Made by a program: the position numbers and the translations under genes. This document shows, one piece after another, positions 17,513 to 26,925 of a DNA stretch of 64,000 nt. Within the stretch, counting starts at the first letter, position 1, and each line of letters starts with the position of its first letter. Origin of the DNA: Flavobacterium sp. ACN6 (GTDB taxonomy: Bacteria; Bacteroidota; Bacteroidia; Flavobacteriales; Flavobacteriaceae); contig NZ_MRCQ01000003.1 in the NCBI RefSeq assembly GCF_002304005.1, positions 248,001 to 312,000 of the forward strand, in the 5' to 3' direction. The notes under the pieces are model-generated. The model worked only from the letters and a program-made list of their open reading frames with translations. It was not told the DNA's origin and did not search any database.

Positions 17513-18514
17513 TCATAAAGTAATTTTGGGTTTATTAAAAAGTAGACTAATCCAGCCAAAAGTCCTGCCAATTGATTCATTAAATACCTGCTTTTTATCT
17601 TTTTCAGTTAATGCGTTACTAAATCTAATCAAAGTCAATAAAACAGTAATTGCATTCCATTTAAAACGGTCTTTTATTTTTGGATCTGGATTTTTAACAC
17701 GCCAAACATACCAGCCGTTTCTAACTACCATCTTTCCATAACGATACTGATTTGGTCTTCCAGCTGAATCATGAAAATGGGATAATTTTGCATTTGTATT
17801 AATATATAATTTACCAGCTTTAGCAACTCTTATAGAGAAATCAGCATCTTCATACAGGCCATATCCCTCAAAATATGTAGAAAATGAAAATCTATCAAAA
17901 ACTGATTTCCTAAAAGAGGAAACTCCGCCCATTAATTGCTCTGCTTGATAAATTTTACTGCTTGGAGGTAAAAAACTAACACTTCTTCCATGAGAAAAAG
18001 AAGGCGAAAATCCGGGAGGACAATTGCTGTCTAGATTTAGTTTTTTTCGTAATACAAAACGACTTCCATCTTTACGTTTCCAGCCATCAAAGTAAAACTC
18101 TTTTAATGAAGGTTTATATTTATTTTCTACTTTTTCCCATTCTATTTCATTGGCAACATAACCTCCAGCGCCCAATGCATCAGGATATAGCTCATAAGTA
18201 TTTAATAATTCTTCAAAATAATTGTTTTTTAAAACAGTATCATCATCCAAAAAACAAATAATCTCAGAGTCAACAGCAACTTTAGATATTCCAAAATTAC
18301 GCTGTTTTGTAAGGCCTCTATTATCATCTGAAACCAAAAAATACTCTAAGTTCCTAAATTCATTTTCGCTTAAAACATTTTTAGTTTCTTTATTTAATGA
18401 TGCATCAATTATCAAAATTTCGTTTGGATAAACACTCTGTAAATCAACTGATTTTAAAAGTTCCAACAGAGGTTTAGAACGCATATAGGTGCAGACTATT
18501 AAAGAAAATCTCAT
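17513..18514 (-). CDS. Glycosyltransferase family 2
   Basis: 333 residues, GT-A fold. SLIVCTYMRSKPLLELLKSV opens the nucleotide-binding half; RGLTKQRNFGI and the metal-binding CFLDDDT follow. GGVSSFRKSVF and YEDADFSIRV make the acceptor side. It is a typical inverting family 2 transferase without membrane segments. Its ATG overlaps the stop of the exostosin-like gene by 4 bp. Confidence 0.9.
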   Translation of the reverse strand: MRFSLIVCTYMRSKPLLELLKSVDLQSVYPNEILIIDASLNKETKNVLSENEFRNLEYFLVSDDNRGLTKQRNFGISKVAVDSEIICFLDDDTVLKNNYFEELLNTYELYPDALGAGGYVANEIEWEKVENKYKPSLKEFYFDGWKRKDGSRFVLRKKLNLDSNCPPGFSPSFSHGRSVSFLPPSSKIYQAEQLMGGVSSFRKSVFDRFSFSTYFEGYGLYEDADFSIRVAKAGKLYINTNAKLSHFHDSAGRPNQYRYGKMVVRNGWYVWRVKNPDPKIKDRFKWNAITVLLTLIRFSNALTEKDKKQVFNESIGRTFGWISLLFNKPKITL

Positions 18515-19536
18515 TTTTTTCTCGATTTTATGTTTGCTATTTGAATAAAATAATCAATTCTGTTTAGTCTTTCCAATATTAATTTTCTGTTGTTTTTTTG
18601 CATTTCTCTAAGTTCATCCTCTGTTTTAGATGCATGAAAAAGAATCAAATCTGCAGTTATGGAATTTTCTGAAACTATCAAACAGTGCTGCCTCCAATCA
18701 ATTTGATCTGACATCGGAAGTCTCACATCTGTGTCTATCAAAACGGGGATTCTTCCCATTATTAAGGTTTCATAAAAACGTACTGAAAAGTTTCCGTTTC
18801 CTCGTAAACATAAAGTATATAAATTATTCTGTATGTTTTTAAAAAACTCTAATGTTGTTTTTTCTTGGGAGCCCAAACCTTTTTCTCTTGCTCTATATTT
18901 ATTCCTAAAAATAAAATTACTTTCGATTTCTGGGAAATTCTCAACTTTATTCAAAAGCTTGTGTCTTTTTTGTCCTACAGGATAAAAAGGATGGTAATCT
19001 TCTGAGTACTTTAATCCAAAATTGATTAAATTTCTTCTAAGATATAAAGCAAATTCTTTACTTAATTTTAAAAAAGATCCATTCGCATTACCCACAAATC
19101 CAATACTTGGCTTTGTCTCTTTGGGAAGTGTAAAGAAATCATTTTTTAAAATTTTGGCATAAGGATCATTTACAAAACAAGGCAAAATAAAAGACGAAGA
19201 ACTCAATTTTGAATTAAATCCTCCAAGTCTAAAAGTTATAGCGTTTTTATGCTTTACGCTAAAACCTAAATCTCCTGCAGCGTATGTCCAAATTGGAATA
19301 TTATATTCCGATACTTTGGCAGTCCAATTTTGAAAAAAATCATTCTTGTCATTTTTAAGAAATGTAACAATATCTACTGGGAAAATTGCAACATCGGCTT
19401 CAGAAAGAGAATTTGTCAAAATAAAATTAGACATTGATTTTTCATTTGGTATATACATAATATCAAATAGCAAAGGAAATATTTTCTTTCTATTCTCTTC
19501 GTTCAAAAAATTATGATCTGTGTATATCTTCAACAT
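18511..19536 (-). CDS. Exostosin-like (GT47-type) glycosyltransferase
   Basis: 341 residues. The C-terminal part contains CLRGNGNFSVRFYETLIMGRIPVLIDTD and then a segment on DWRQHCLIVSEN, the pattern of the exostosin domain (PF03016) C-terminal nucleotide-sugar lobe. The N-terminal LSEADVAIFPVD also fits. Exostosins in bacteria transfer diverse sugars; donor unknown. The gene starts 43 bp after the stop of the GT2 at 19580 and overlaps the GT2 downstream by 4 bp. Confidence 0.75.
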   Translation of the reverse strand: MLKIYTDHNFLNEENRKKIFPLLFDIMYIPNEKSMSNFILTNSLSEADVAIFPVDIVTFLKNDKNDFFQNWTAKVSEYNIPIWTYAAGDLGFSVKHKNAITFRLGGFNSKLSSSSFILPCFVNDPYAKILKNDFFTLPKETKPSIGFVGNANGSFLKLSKEFALYLRRNLINFGLKYSEDYHPFYPVGQKRHKLLNKVENFPEIESNFIFRNKYRAREKGLGSQEKTTLEFFKNIQNNLYTLCLRGNGNFSVRFYETLIMGRIPVLIDTDVRLPMSDQIDWRQHCLIVSENSITADLILFHASKTEDELREMQKNNRKLILERLNRIDYFIQIANIKSRKK

Positions 19537-19579
19537 TTAATCTTTTTATCTTGTATTTATTATATAACTGTTTCTCAGA

Positions 19580-21094
19580 TTATATTTTTTTAGACCAATT
19601 TCTACTAATCTCCCACTGCTTGTTAAACTTAGAAAATGCAAAAACATTAAATTTATTAAGCTTAAAAAACAACACTGTTTTATATCCTAACAATTGAAGG
19701 TTACTAAAATATTTAGAATGGACATACATAATTGTGGGAGATGGTTTAGGAGAAACTCCTTCTAACTCCCAAGGAAATATAAATTTATTCCTAAATCCTC
19801 CAATCGGAGCTTTTAAATGAAGAATTCTTAATTCTGGAAAATAGATTATATCTACGCCAATATTACGCAATTGAAGCCCAAAATCTGTATCTTCACCATA
19901 ACCAAACTCTAAAGATTTATTGAAAGAAACCTCCTTTAAAAATTCTGATTTTAAAAAGCTGTTTCCCGAACCAAAAATTCCTGATTGGTGAATTTTTGTA
20001 TATCGTAAAACCTCATCCTTTTGAAGGCAAGAAGTTGTTATACAATTAATTCCATACTGTGCAACTTTTTCTAATACTTTTTCATTTAAATCTGCTTTAA
20101 GTCTAACATCATCGTCACTTAAAAAGACCCACTCACTTTCTACCTCAGCCAATGCAATATTTCTGGCATTGCAAGCTCCTGCCTGATGTGTAAATATATG
20201 TTTAATATGAAATGGCCATTTTTCATTATTTAAATAATCGAGCTCAGAAACACTATTAGTGTCAGTATTTTGTTCAACTATAATTACTTTTGCAGGCAAA
20301 TGAGTTTGTGCTGACAAATCTCTTAAAACATCATAAAGATGTTTTTTACGTCCCATTGTTGGGATTACAACATCTATAGTTCCTTTTTCAATTGCAGTAT
20401 TACTGGATTGAACTTCAATTTCATCTAATATTTCTTGCTTCAAATTTCTTCTTCTATAAAGAAAACTTGACAAAAAAGGAAAAAGCAAAACTTTTCCCTC
20501 GTAAATAACTAAGTTTAAAAATAGTAGAAAAATCCATTGTACTTTATAGTGCTGCCTTACAAATTGGAATAAAATAAAATTATTTTTTCTGAAATTAGTT
20601 TGTAGTTTTGAGGACTCTACAATTAAGTGTGGCTCAGAATAGCACAAAAGCCCAAGCGGCATTGCCAATTTTCCTATTGAATTAATAAAGTAATCAAAAT
20701 TTTTATCTAATTGAATTTGATCTTTTAAAGCTAATAAAACTGAGGAATGAATTCCGCCAATGTCACTGCTCATTTGCCAAGTGGGATAGTTTACTTTTTT
20801 ATTACTATTTATAAAAGGTGAAGAATCAACATATCCAATCCTTTTAGAGATAAAATAATCTCCAGACAAATTATAGGAAGCCATAATCTTAGTATGATGA
20901 AAAATCCTGTTGAAGTTTGTAATATTAACATTAGATTTTAATGTGATATTGCACCAGATAATCAAATCTTGGGGAAAGTTTTCAGCAATATCAATTAAGT
21001 TTTCAGCAATACTTTTTTTTTCAAAAACAAAAGTATTGCTGTCTTCAGTCTTAATCTCAACAATTTTATTATTTTGATGATAAACAATTATCAC
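19580..21094 (-). CDS. Two-domain family 2 glycosyltransferase with novel N-terminal region
   Basis: 504 residues, much longer than its GT2 neighbours. Residues 1-180 form a region I do not recognise, with some GT-A-like features (GDYFISKRIGYVDSSPF). A hydrophobic segment follows at about 186-210, then a GT2 domain from about 239 (DVVIPTMGRKKHLYDVL) with LSDDDVRLK near 326 and GYGEDTDFGLQL. The start is GTG at 21094, one base after the upstream stop, which supports it by translational coupling. The N-terminal part may be a degenerate second transferase or an acceptor-binding domain. Confidence 0.8.
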   Translation of the reverse strand: MIIVYHQNNKIVEIKTEDSNTFVFEKKSIAENLIDIAENFPQDLIIWCNITLKSNVNITNFNRIFHHTKIMASYNLSGDYFISKRIGYVDSSPFINSNKKVNYPTWQMSSDIGGIHSSVLLALKDQIQLDKNFDYFINSIGKLAMPLGLLCYSEPHLIVESSKLQTNFRKNNFILFQFVRQHYKVQWIFLLFLNLVIYEGKVLLFPFLSSFLYRRRNLKQEILDEIEVQSSNTAIEKGTIDVVIPTMGRKKHLYDVLRDLSAQTHLPAKVIIVEQNTDTNSVSELDYLNNEKWPFHIKHIFTHQAGACNARNIALAEVESEWVFLSDDDVRLKADLNEKVLEKVAQYGINCITTSCLQKDEVLRYTKIHQSGIFGSGNSFLKSEFLKEVSFNKSLEFGYGEDTDFGLQLRNIGVDIIYFPELRILHLKAPIGGFRNKFIFPWELEGVSPKPSPTIMYVHSKYFSNLQLLGYKTVLFFKLNKFNVFAFSKFNKQWEISRNWSKKI

Positions 21095-21095
21095 T

Positions 21096-22253
21096 TTATT
21101 TTTTTTTTGAATTTATAATATTTTGATAAAATCTAATATTTTCAGATACAAGATTATTAATATCAAATTTTTCTTCCATTCGTTTTCTGGCTGCTCTACC
21201 AATTTGCAGAGTTAATAAATCATCCTCAAACAATTCTTTAATTCTATCTCCATATAAATCATGATTTGAAGGATGAACCAAAAAACCGCTTTCTTCATCA
21301 ACAATAAGTTCCTTTGACCAGCCAATATTACTATTCACTACTGCTTTTTGCATAGCCATAGATTCTAAAGTTACCATTCCTAATGTTTCTGCAAAAGTAG
21401 GAAATACGCATACATTTGCTTTTATGAGGTAATTTTGAATCTCATGGTATGGAATTTTACCCAGGTAAGAAACATATTTTAAATCTTCCTTTTTAAAAGA
21501 GTTTTTCATTAACTCCCAAGTCGATTTTGAGCCTGTTTTTATATCAAATGAATCCCCTCCAATTAAAACTAATTTGGCATCTGGAAAATCATTACGCACT
21601 TTATTAAAAATTTCTGGCAATTCTAAAACTCCTTTTTTTCTAATTAAAGTACCAATATACAAGATTAAGTTCTTTTCAAATTGTTCTGGAACAGCATTTT
21701 CAAAATTCGAAAGATCTATACCATTATGAATTGTTCTTATTTCCTGTTTTTTTATTTTAAACAGATTTTTTGTAAGTTCTCCAGCAAATTTTGTCGGCGA
21801 TATAAATGCATCTGCTTGATTAATTGCTAATTTTTCAAACCAGAAATTTTTTATCTTTTGTTGCCTGTTTTCTAAATGGCAAAAATAAGCATCACTTCCG
21901 TGAAAACGAATTACCAGCGGAATTCTAAATTTCATAAAAGCTGTAATTCCAGTCCAGTCTGGAGCTTCGAGAACAGCAATTTTGTCTTTTTCTATAACTG
22001 AATTACAGTAATTTTGAATGTATTTTCTATGAAAGTACCAGCCAAAAAAATTATATTTTTTATTTTCTATTAAATGAATATTGATACCATTTTCTGAAAT
22101 TACTTCCTGAGTTTTCTGTCCATAAACAAAAATGGTTATTTTACAGCCCTTTTTAGACAAAGCTCCTGCTAGATTTTTCACACTAGTGCCAATGCCTGCA
22201 GCATGTGCAATTTTTTCGTGTGGAAACTCTGGGGTTAAAAATCCTATATTCAT
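21096..22253 (-). CDS. Glycosyltransferase family 4
   Basis: 385 residues. N-terminal GFLTPEFPHEKIAHAAGIGTSVKNLAGAL is the usual loop of GT4 enzymes acting on lipid-linked or polysaccharide acceptors. The second lobe carries LYIGTLIRKKGVLELP and the EX7E segment FAETLGMVTLESMAMQKAVV. Overlaps the SGNH-like gene upstream by 4 bp, so both are translated together. Confidence 0.92.
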   Translation of the reverse strand: MNIGFLTPEFPHEKIAHAAGIGTSVKNLAGALSKKGCKITIFVYGQKTQEVISENGINIHLIENKKYNFFGWYFHRKYIQNYCNSVIEKDKIAVLEAPDWTGITAFMKFRIPLVIRFHGSDAYFCHLENRQQKIKNFWFEKLAINQADAFISPTKFAGELTKNLFKIKKQEIRTIHNGIDLSNFENAVPEQFEKNLILYIGTLIRKKGVLELPEIFNKVRNDFPDAKLVLIGGDSFDIKTGSKSTWELMKNSFKKEDLKYVSYLGKIPYHEIQNYLIKANVCVFPTFAETLGMVTLESMAMQKAVVNSNIGWSKELIVDEESGFLVHPSNHDLYGDRIKELFEDDLLTLQIGRAARKRMEEKFDINNLVSENIRFYQNIINSKKK

Positions 22254-23125
22254 TTAGTAAAAAAGTCTTTTATAATTTTTTGCGTAAAAACTTGTGCTCC
22301 GGCATCATTTAAATGACCGCAAGACGAAAAGTATTTCTCATCCTTTACAACATCTTCATAATTATAAATCTCTGGATATAAAAGATTTACTTTTTTGAAA
22401 TAATTATTATCTACAGCCTTGTCACACATAGGTGTCATTACTGCAATGAGGTTAATATTGTTTAATTTACAAACTCTTTTAATTTCTTCGTAGTATTTAT
22501 TTTTTTTAGGAGAAAAATTTAATACCTCTCCTTCTAAATTTCCATTATTATCTGGCAATGCGTTATATCCACCATTGTCTTGTACTTTGCCTTTTTTATT
22601 TATTCCATAAAAAAACATTTCTCTAAAACCAATTTTTGTATCGTATTTTAAGTACCTGTAGAAAGGAATATAATATAGGGAATTAAAATTATCTACACTT
22701 TCAAATTGTTCTTTAACTACATTTGAGCTATATAAATATGGCAAAAATTTTAAAGAAGTGCCATCGGATTTTTTTTCAGATTTTAATGTAACGTCGACAT
22801 CAATTATCACGTTTTTTATTTTATTTTTTTTCTCTAGAAGCAATTTCAAAATCAGATCTGATTCAAATAATTTAGAACCCTGCATTCCAAAATTAAAGGT
22901 TTTTAAACCTTTGTCTGTAAACATTTGGGTAACAAAATGATTATTAGCTCTCGACGATCCTAATATAACGACATCATATTCTTTTGGTTCTGAGTTATAA
23001 ATATATCCTATTTTATCTCTTTGGTTCGAATGCAGGAACGCAAACGAATAAACTTTGTCCAGTATAGCTGCTATAAGAAATGTTAAAATAAAGATGCTTA
23101 CTATGTAAAGAAGAAATTTTCTCAT
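22250..23125 (-). CDS. SGNH-like acylation partner protein, copy 1
   Basis: An N-terminal membrane anchor (about residues 4-24) precedes a periplasmic SGNH/GDSL-like domain. ILGSSRANNHF (GSS at 56-58) supplies the likely nucleophile serine, and CGHLND (His271) the block V histidine. The usual Asp three residues before that His is a serine here. The protein is a clear paralogue of the next gene and lies two genes below an MBOAT acyltransferase. This matches AlgI/AlgJ-, PatA/PatB- or DltB/DltD-type pairs in which the anchored SGNH protein passes the acyl group to the glycan. Confidence 0.72.
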   Translation of the reverse strand: MRKFLLYIVSIFILTFLIAAILDKVYSFAFLHSNQRDKIGYIYNSEPKEYDVVILGSSRANNHFVTQMFTDKGLKTFNFGMQGSKLFESDLILKLLLEKKNKIKNVIIDVDVTLKSEKKSDGTSLKFLPYLYSSNVVKEQFESVDNFNSLYYIPFYRYLKYDTKIGFREMFFYGINKKGKVQDNGGYNALPDNNGNLEGEVLNFSPKKNKYYEEIKRVCKLNNINLIAVMTPMCDKAVDNNYFKKVNLLYPEIYNYEDVVKDEKYFSSCGHLNDAGAQVFTQKIIKDFFTK

Positions 23126-23163
23126 TTCTCAGAACGAACTTTCTTTAAAGGAAAGCTCTTATT

Positions 23164-24045
23164 TTATTTATTAAAAAAGTCTCTTAAAATTTTAGCTGTA
23201 AATATTTTAGCCCCATAATCTGTCATATGCCCGCAGGAAGAAAAATATTTGTTTTCGATTACACTATTTTCATAATTGTGAATTTCTGGATATGCTTTTT
23301 TAACTTTATCAAAATAATTCATTCCCACAACATTTTCACACATTGGTGTCATTATAGCAATAAAATTGATATTGTTTTTTTTACAAATATTCTTAATCTC
23401 CTCGTAATATTTATTATGAGGCAATGGATTTAGATTAACAATATTGTTTTTCATATTTCCATTTTTGTGTTTCTCTAACGGATAATATCCCAAATTATCT
23501 AATGCATTTGTCTTTTCTCCTTTGGTTATTTTATAAATTTCTCTAAAACCAATTTTAGAATCAAACTTAAGATATCTATAAAATGGTATATAATATAGTT
23601 CTTTAAAATTTTCCTCTGTAGAAAAATGTCTTTTTATCACTTCCGAAGAATGAATGTAGGGTAAAAACTTTGCCGAAACGCCTTCCGATTCTTGATCATT
23701 AGAAAGATTCAAATCGGCTTCTAGAATTACGTTTTTGATTTCGTATTTTCTTTCAATCATTAATTTTAACATAAGAGAAGCTTCATATAAATGGCCTCCG
23801 CTCATTCCGTAATTAAAAGTTTTTAAACCTTTATCTTCAAACATCTTAGAAACAAAATGATTATTTGCTCTTGAAGAACCTAAAATGACAACATCATATT
23901 TTTGGATATTTGAATTTACGACGTTTTCAATTTTCCCTCTGTTTCTAGACTGCATAAATACATAAGTATAAACGCCGTCTAAAAGAACTGCTAATAAAAT
24001 TATTACTAGAAAAATTTTAAATATATAGAGTAAAAACGTCTTCAT
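23164..24045 (-). CDS. SGNH-like acylation partner protein, copy 2
   Basis: Same layout as copy 1: membrane anchor at about 4-24, GSS at 56-58 in ILGSSRANNHF, and block V CGHMTD with His273, again preceded by Ser at the -3 position. More than half of the residues appear identical to copy 1 over the N-terminal 170 residues, including GLKTFN, KFLPY and YYIPFYRYLK. Its start overlaps the MBOAT stop by one base, so this copy is the more directly coupled partner. Whether both are active or have split acceptors is not visible. Confidence 0.72.
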   Translation of the reverse strand: MKTFLLYIFKIFLVIILLAVLLDGVYTYVFMQSRNRGKIENVVNSNIQKYDVVILGSSRANNHFVSKMFEDKGLKTFNYGMSGGHLYEASLMLKLMIERKYEIKNVILEADLNLSNDQESEGVSAKFLPYIHSSEVIKRHFSTEENFKELYYIPFYRYLKFDSKIGFREIYKITKGEKTNALDNLGYYPLEKHKNGNMKNNIVNLNPLPHNKYYEEIKNICKKNNINFIAIMTPMCENVVGMNYFDKVKKAYPEIHNYENSVIENKYFSSCGHMTDYGAKIFTAKILRDFFNK

Positions 24046-25478
24046 TAAAATTGAAAATATATAAATTCTTTATAATCAGAATAAGTTCCGAATGCAATAA
24101 TGGCTAAAATTGCCAATGCTATTTTTAACATGCTTCCTCTGCCTGAAAGAGGTTGAACTTTAGTTCGGTTATTCCATTCAACCAATACAAACAAACCTAT
24201 CATTAAAACTAATTCATAGTTATATCTTTCGTTATCTAGATATTGAAAAGCAAAGTCTTTATTGGTAAAAATTCTTTTTAAATATAAAAAGGCATCTGTA
24301 ATAGTCCTTGCTCTAAAGAAAACCCATGCGACGCAGGTTAACATAAAAGTAGTTAGTATACTGAAGAGTACTTTTACTGAATCGAAATTCCATTTTAGTA
24401 CAATGGAATCCATATTATTTCTATTACTATTTGAAAGTAGTAATGGAAGAAAATAAACCGCATTTATAAATCCCCATACAATGTAAGTCCAATTGGCACC
24501 ATGCCAAAATCCGCTGACTACAAAAATGATAAATGTATTTCTAATTTTCATCCAAAGGCCGCCTTTACTACCGCCAAGCGGAATATATAAATAATCCCTA
24601 AACCAAGAGGAAAGCGAAATATGCCAGCGTCTCCAGAACTCAGCAATGTCTCTTGAAAAATAAGGGTAGTTGAAGTTTCGTAATAAGTCTAAACCAAACA
24701 ATTTAGAAACCCCAAGCGCGATGTCTGAATAACCCGAAAAGTCTCCATAAATTTGAAAAGCAAAATATACAGCGCCTAAGATTAAGGAAAAAGAATTCAT
24801 GGAAGGATAATGATCAAAAATTGCGTTTGCATAAACGGCACAGGTATCAGCAATGACAATTTTTTTAACTAATCCCCATATAATCTGATAAACTCCTTCT
24901 TTGGCTTTTTCAAGATTAAATTCTCGTTTTACTTTCACCTGAGGCAATAAATGAGTGGCCCGTTCTATTGGCCCTGCCACTAAAAGTGGAAAATAACTTA
25001 CAAATAAAGAATAATCTACAAAATTGTATTCTGCTTTTATTCTTTTGTAATAAATATCAATCACATATGATAATCCGTGGAATGTATAAAATGAAATACC
25101 TACAGGAAGAATTACTCTCAATAAAATCGGACTTGCTTTAAATCCAAAAGCAGTAAACATTTCTGCAAAAGATGCCGCAAAGAAATTATAGTATTTGAAG
25201 ATTCCTAAAAATCCTAAATTGACTATAATACTAAGCCAAAACCAAAATTTTCGTCCTTTCTCTGAACTACTTTTTTCGATTTGGATTCCAGTAAAATAAT
25301 CTAAAAATGTAGAGAATACTAATAGAAATAAAAATCTCCAATCCCAGCAGGAATAAAAATAATAACTGGCAATAATAAGCAAAGCATTTTGAGTGCTTTT
25401 ATTTTTGTTGAAAACGAACCAATACAGAAAAAAGACTATTGGTAAAAAAATAGCAAATGCTAAGGAGTTAAAAAACAT
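24045..25478 (-). CDS. MBOAT-family O-acyltransferase (AlgI/DltB-like)
   Basis: Polytopic membrane protein of 477 residues with about 10-12 helices. The MBOAT hallmarks are intact: PLLVAGPIERA (about 164-174), FWRRWHISLSSWFRDYLYIP with His286, and the catalytic His326 in SGFWHGANW. Such enzymes move acetyl or other acyl groups across the inner membrane for O-acylation of extracytoplasmic glycans. It heads a coupled trio with the two SGNH-like genes downstream. The acylated sugar is unknown; a sialic acid or fucose made nearby is possible. Confidence 0.92.
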   Translation of the reverse strand: MFFNSLAFAIFLPIVFFLYWFVFNKNKSTQNALLIIASYYFYSCWDWRFLFLLVFSTFLDYFTGIQIEKSSSEKGRKFWFWLSIIVNLGFLGIFKYYNFFAASFAEMFTAFGFKASPILLRVILPVGISFYTFHGLSYVIDIYYKRIKAEYNFVDYSLFVSYFPLLVAGPIERATHLLPQVKVKREFNLEKAKEGVYQIIWGLVKKIVIADTCAVYANAIFDHYPSMNSFSLILGAVYFAFQIYGDFSGYSDIALGVSKLFGLDLLRNFNYPYFSRDIAEFWRRWHISLSSWFRDYLYIPLGGSKGGLWMKIRNTFIIFVVSGFWHGANWTYIVWGFINAVYFLPLLLSNSNRNNMDSIVLKWNFDSVKVLFSILTTFMLTCVAWVFFRARTITDAFLYLKRIFTNKDFAFQYLDNERYNYELVLMIGLFVLVEWNNRTKVQPLSGRGSMLKIALAILAIIAFGTYSDYKEFIYFQF

Positions 25479-25519
25479 ATTATTTTAAAAATTTAATCCA
25501 AAATAAATTCACAAATTAA

Positions 25520-26911
25520 TTAAACTATTGATTTAACAGCTTTCCAAATTCGGGTAGAAATATCTTGTGGAGGGTGTTGATTTATGATTTCAAACCATTT
25601 TTGAGCATTTAGAACTGTTTCTTCGGGCTGCTCTAAACCTTGTCTAATTTTCTCTTTTATTTCACTAGCTGTATTCAACCATAAAACAGCTTTTTTATTT
25701 GGCATAGAACGAAAATGAACATAGTTGTATATTTTCGAAACCGACCAATTTTTATCAACCTTATTTGGTACATCATAATTTATAAAAGCACATGGCTTTT
25801 TATGTGCCGCATAATCAAATACCATCGAGGAACCAAGATTTACCACCATTTCTGTATGCCTGATTGTATTAATTTGCAATTCAAGGTCTTCTTTTGATGG
25901 CAAAATTGTATTCCATCCATCACCTATTTTTTCCCATATGGGTGCAATTGATGTAATGATATCTTTATTCTTTTCAAGAACTAAATCATATCTATCAGAA
26001 AAATCTACTGGGCAGCGTCTAAAAATAATTCCAATAAAGTTTCCTTCATTATTCATGTCCCTTACCGCATCTGCAACATCAGATAAATACTGTGGATCAT
26101 CTGGACAAGTGGTAAAATCATCGCCGGAATAGCAAATATATTTCTTATTAAAATCCAGATTATATTTTTCAAAAAACACGGTTCTTGTTACTAACTTTTG
26201 ATCATCAAAATGACTTTCAAATTGCGGTGTTCCCGTTATAAAAATCTTATCTTCACTTATATTTGGATAATAATGCAAAAGCTCTTTTTTCATGTACTGA
26301 CTCCAAACAAAATAAAAATCTGTTTCTACGACCATTGTAGCCTTTGGCAGGTTATCCCATGAAAAAATAAAAGTGGCCGTTGGAATCCCGAGTTTTTGTG
26401 CTGCTAATAACGGCGCTATTGCTAAAACGGGACGCTGATTGGTACAGAAAACCAAATTAGGCTTTTCGACTTTTAAAGTCTCTAAACAATGTTGGTAATA
26501 ACTTGTGTTTTGCTCCAGTTTTTTAATTTTTTCGCAAATTTTATCCAACCCTTTTTGAGAAGAATAAGTCGCGATTAAAAACTGTGCAGCTAAACTTTTT
26601 ATTGCCGGCTTTATTTTTTTGTATGAAAAGGGAAAAAGATAAGTATCATATACTTTATCATTTTCAGCTTTAATACTTAAATTAAGCTCAATATGTTTAC
26701 GAGCATTTTTGTAACTATCTGCTAAAGGATTTGATTTAGCATTTTTAATTTTAATTTCGTTAAAACCAAGAGCTGTTAAATTAAATGGGGTGTTATTCCA
26801 ATAGACAATATTAAAATCAAGATCAATGCCTAATTGATAAAAATTAGAGAAAGCGAAATTTCTAAGTCCAACTCCATCTGGCAGTAAAATAAATATTTTC
26901 TTTTGTGGCAT
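25520..26911 (-). CDS. Putative GT-B glycosyl- or glycerophosphotransferase-like protein
   Basis: 463 residues with two Rossmann-like halves. The C-terminal half has ISEDKIFITGTPQFESHF, YICYSGDD, and MVVNLGSSMVFDYAAHKKPCAFINYD, close in pattern to CDP-glycerol glycerophosphotransferases (TagF-type) and UDP-GlcNAc 2-epimerase folds. The N-terminal LLPDGVGLRNFAFSNF is unusual. It sits between the MBOAT trio and the GT11/neu genes. It could use CMP-sialic acid or another nucleotide donor, but nothing in the sequence decides this. Confidence 0.6.
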   Translation of the reverse strand: MPQKKIFILLPDGVGLRNFAFSNFYQLGIDLDFNIVYWNNTPFNLTALGFNEIKIKNAKSNPLADSYKNARKHIELNLSIKAENDKVYDTYLFPFSYKKIKPAIKSLAAQFLIATYSSQKGLDKICEKIKKLEQNTSYYQHCLETLKVEKPNLVFCTNQRPVLAIAPLLAAQKLGIPTATFIFSWDNLPKATMVVETDFYFVWSQYMKKELLHYYPNISEDKIFITGTPQFESHFDDQKLVTRTVFFEKYNLDFNKKYICYSGDDFTTCPDDPQYLSDVADAVRDMNNEGNFIGIIFRRCPVDFSDRYDLVLEKNKDIITSIAPIWEKIGDGWNTILPSKEDLELQINTIRHTEMVVNLGSSMVFDYAAHKKPCAFINYDVPNKVDKNWSVSKIYNYVHFRSMPNKKAVLWLNTASEIKEKIRQGLEQPEETVLNAQKWFEIINQHPPQDISTRIWKAVKSIV

Positions 26912-26925
26912 TTAACTTTGAATCT

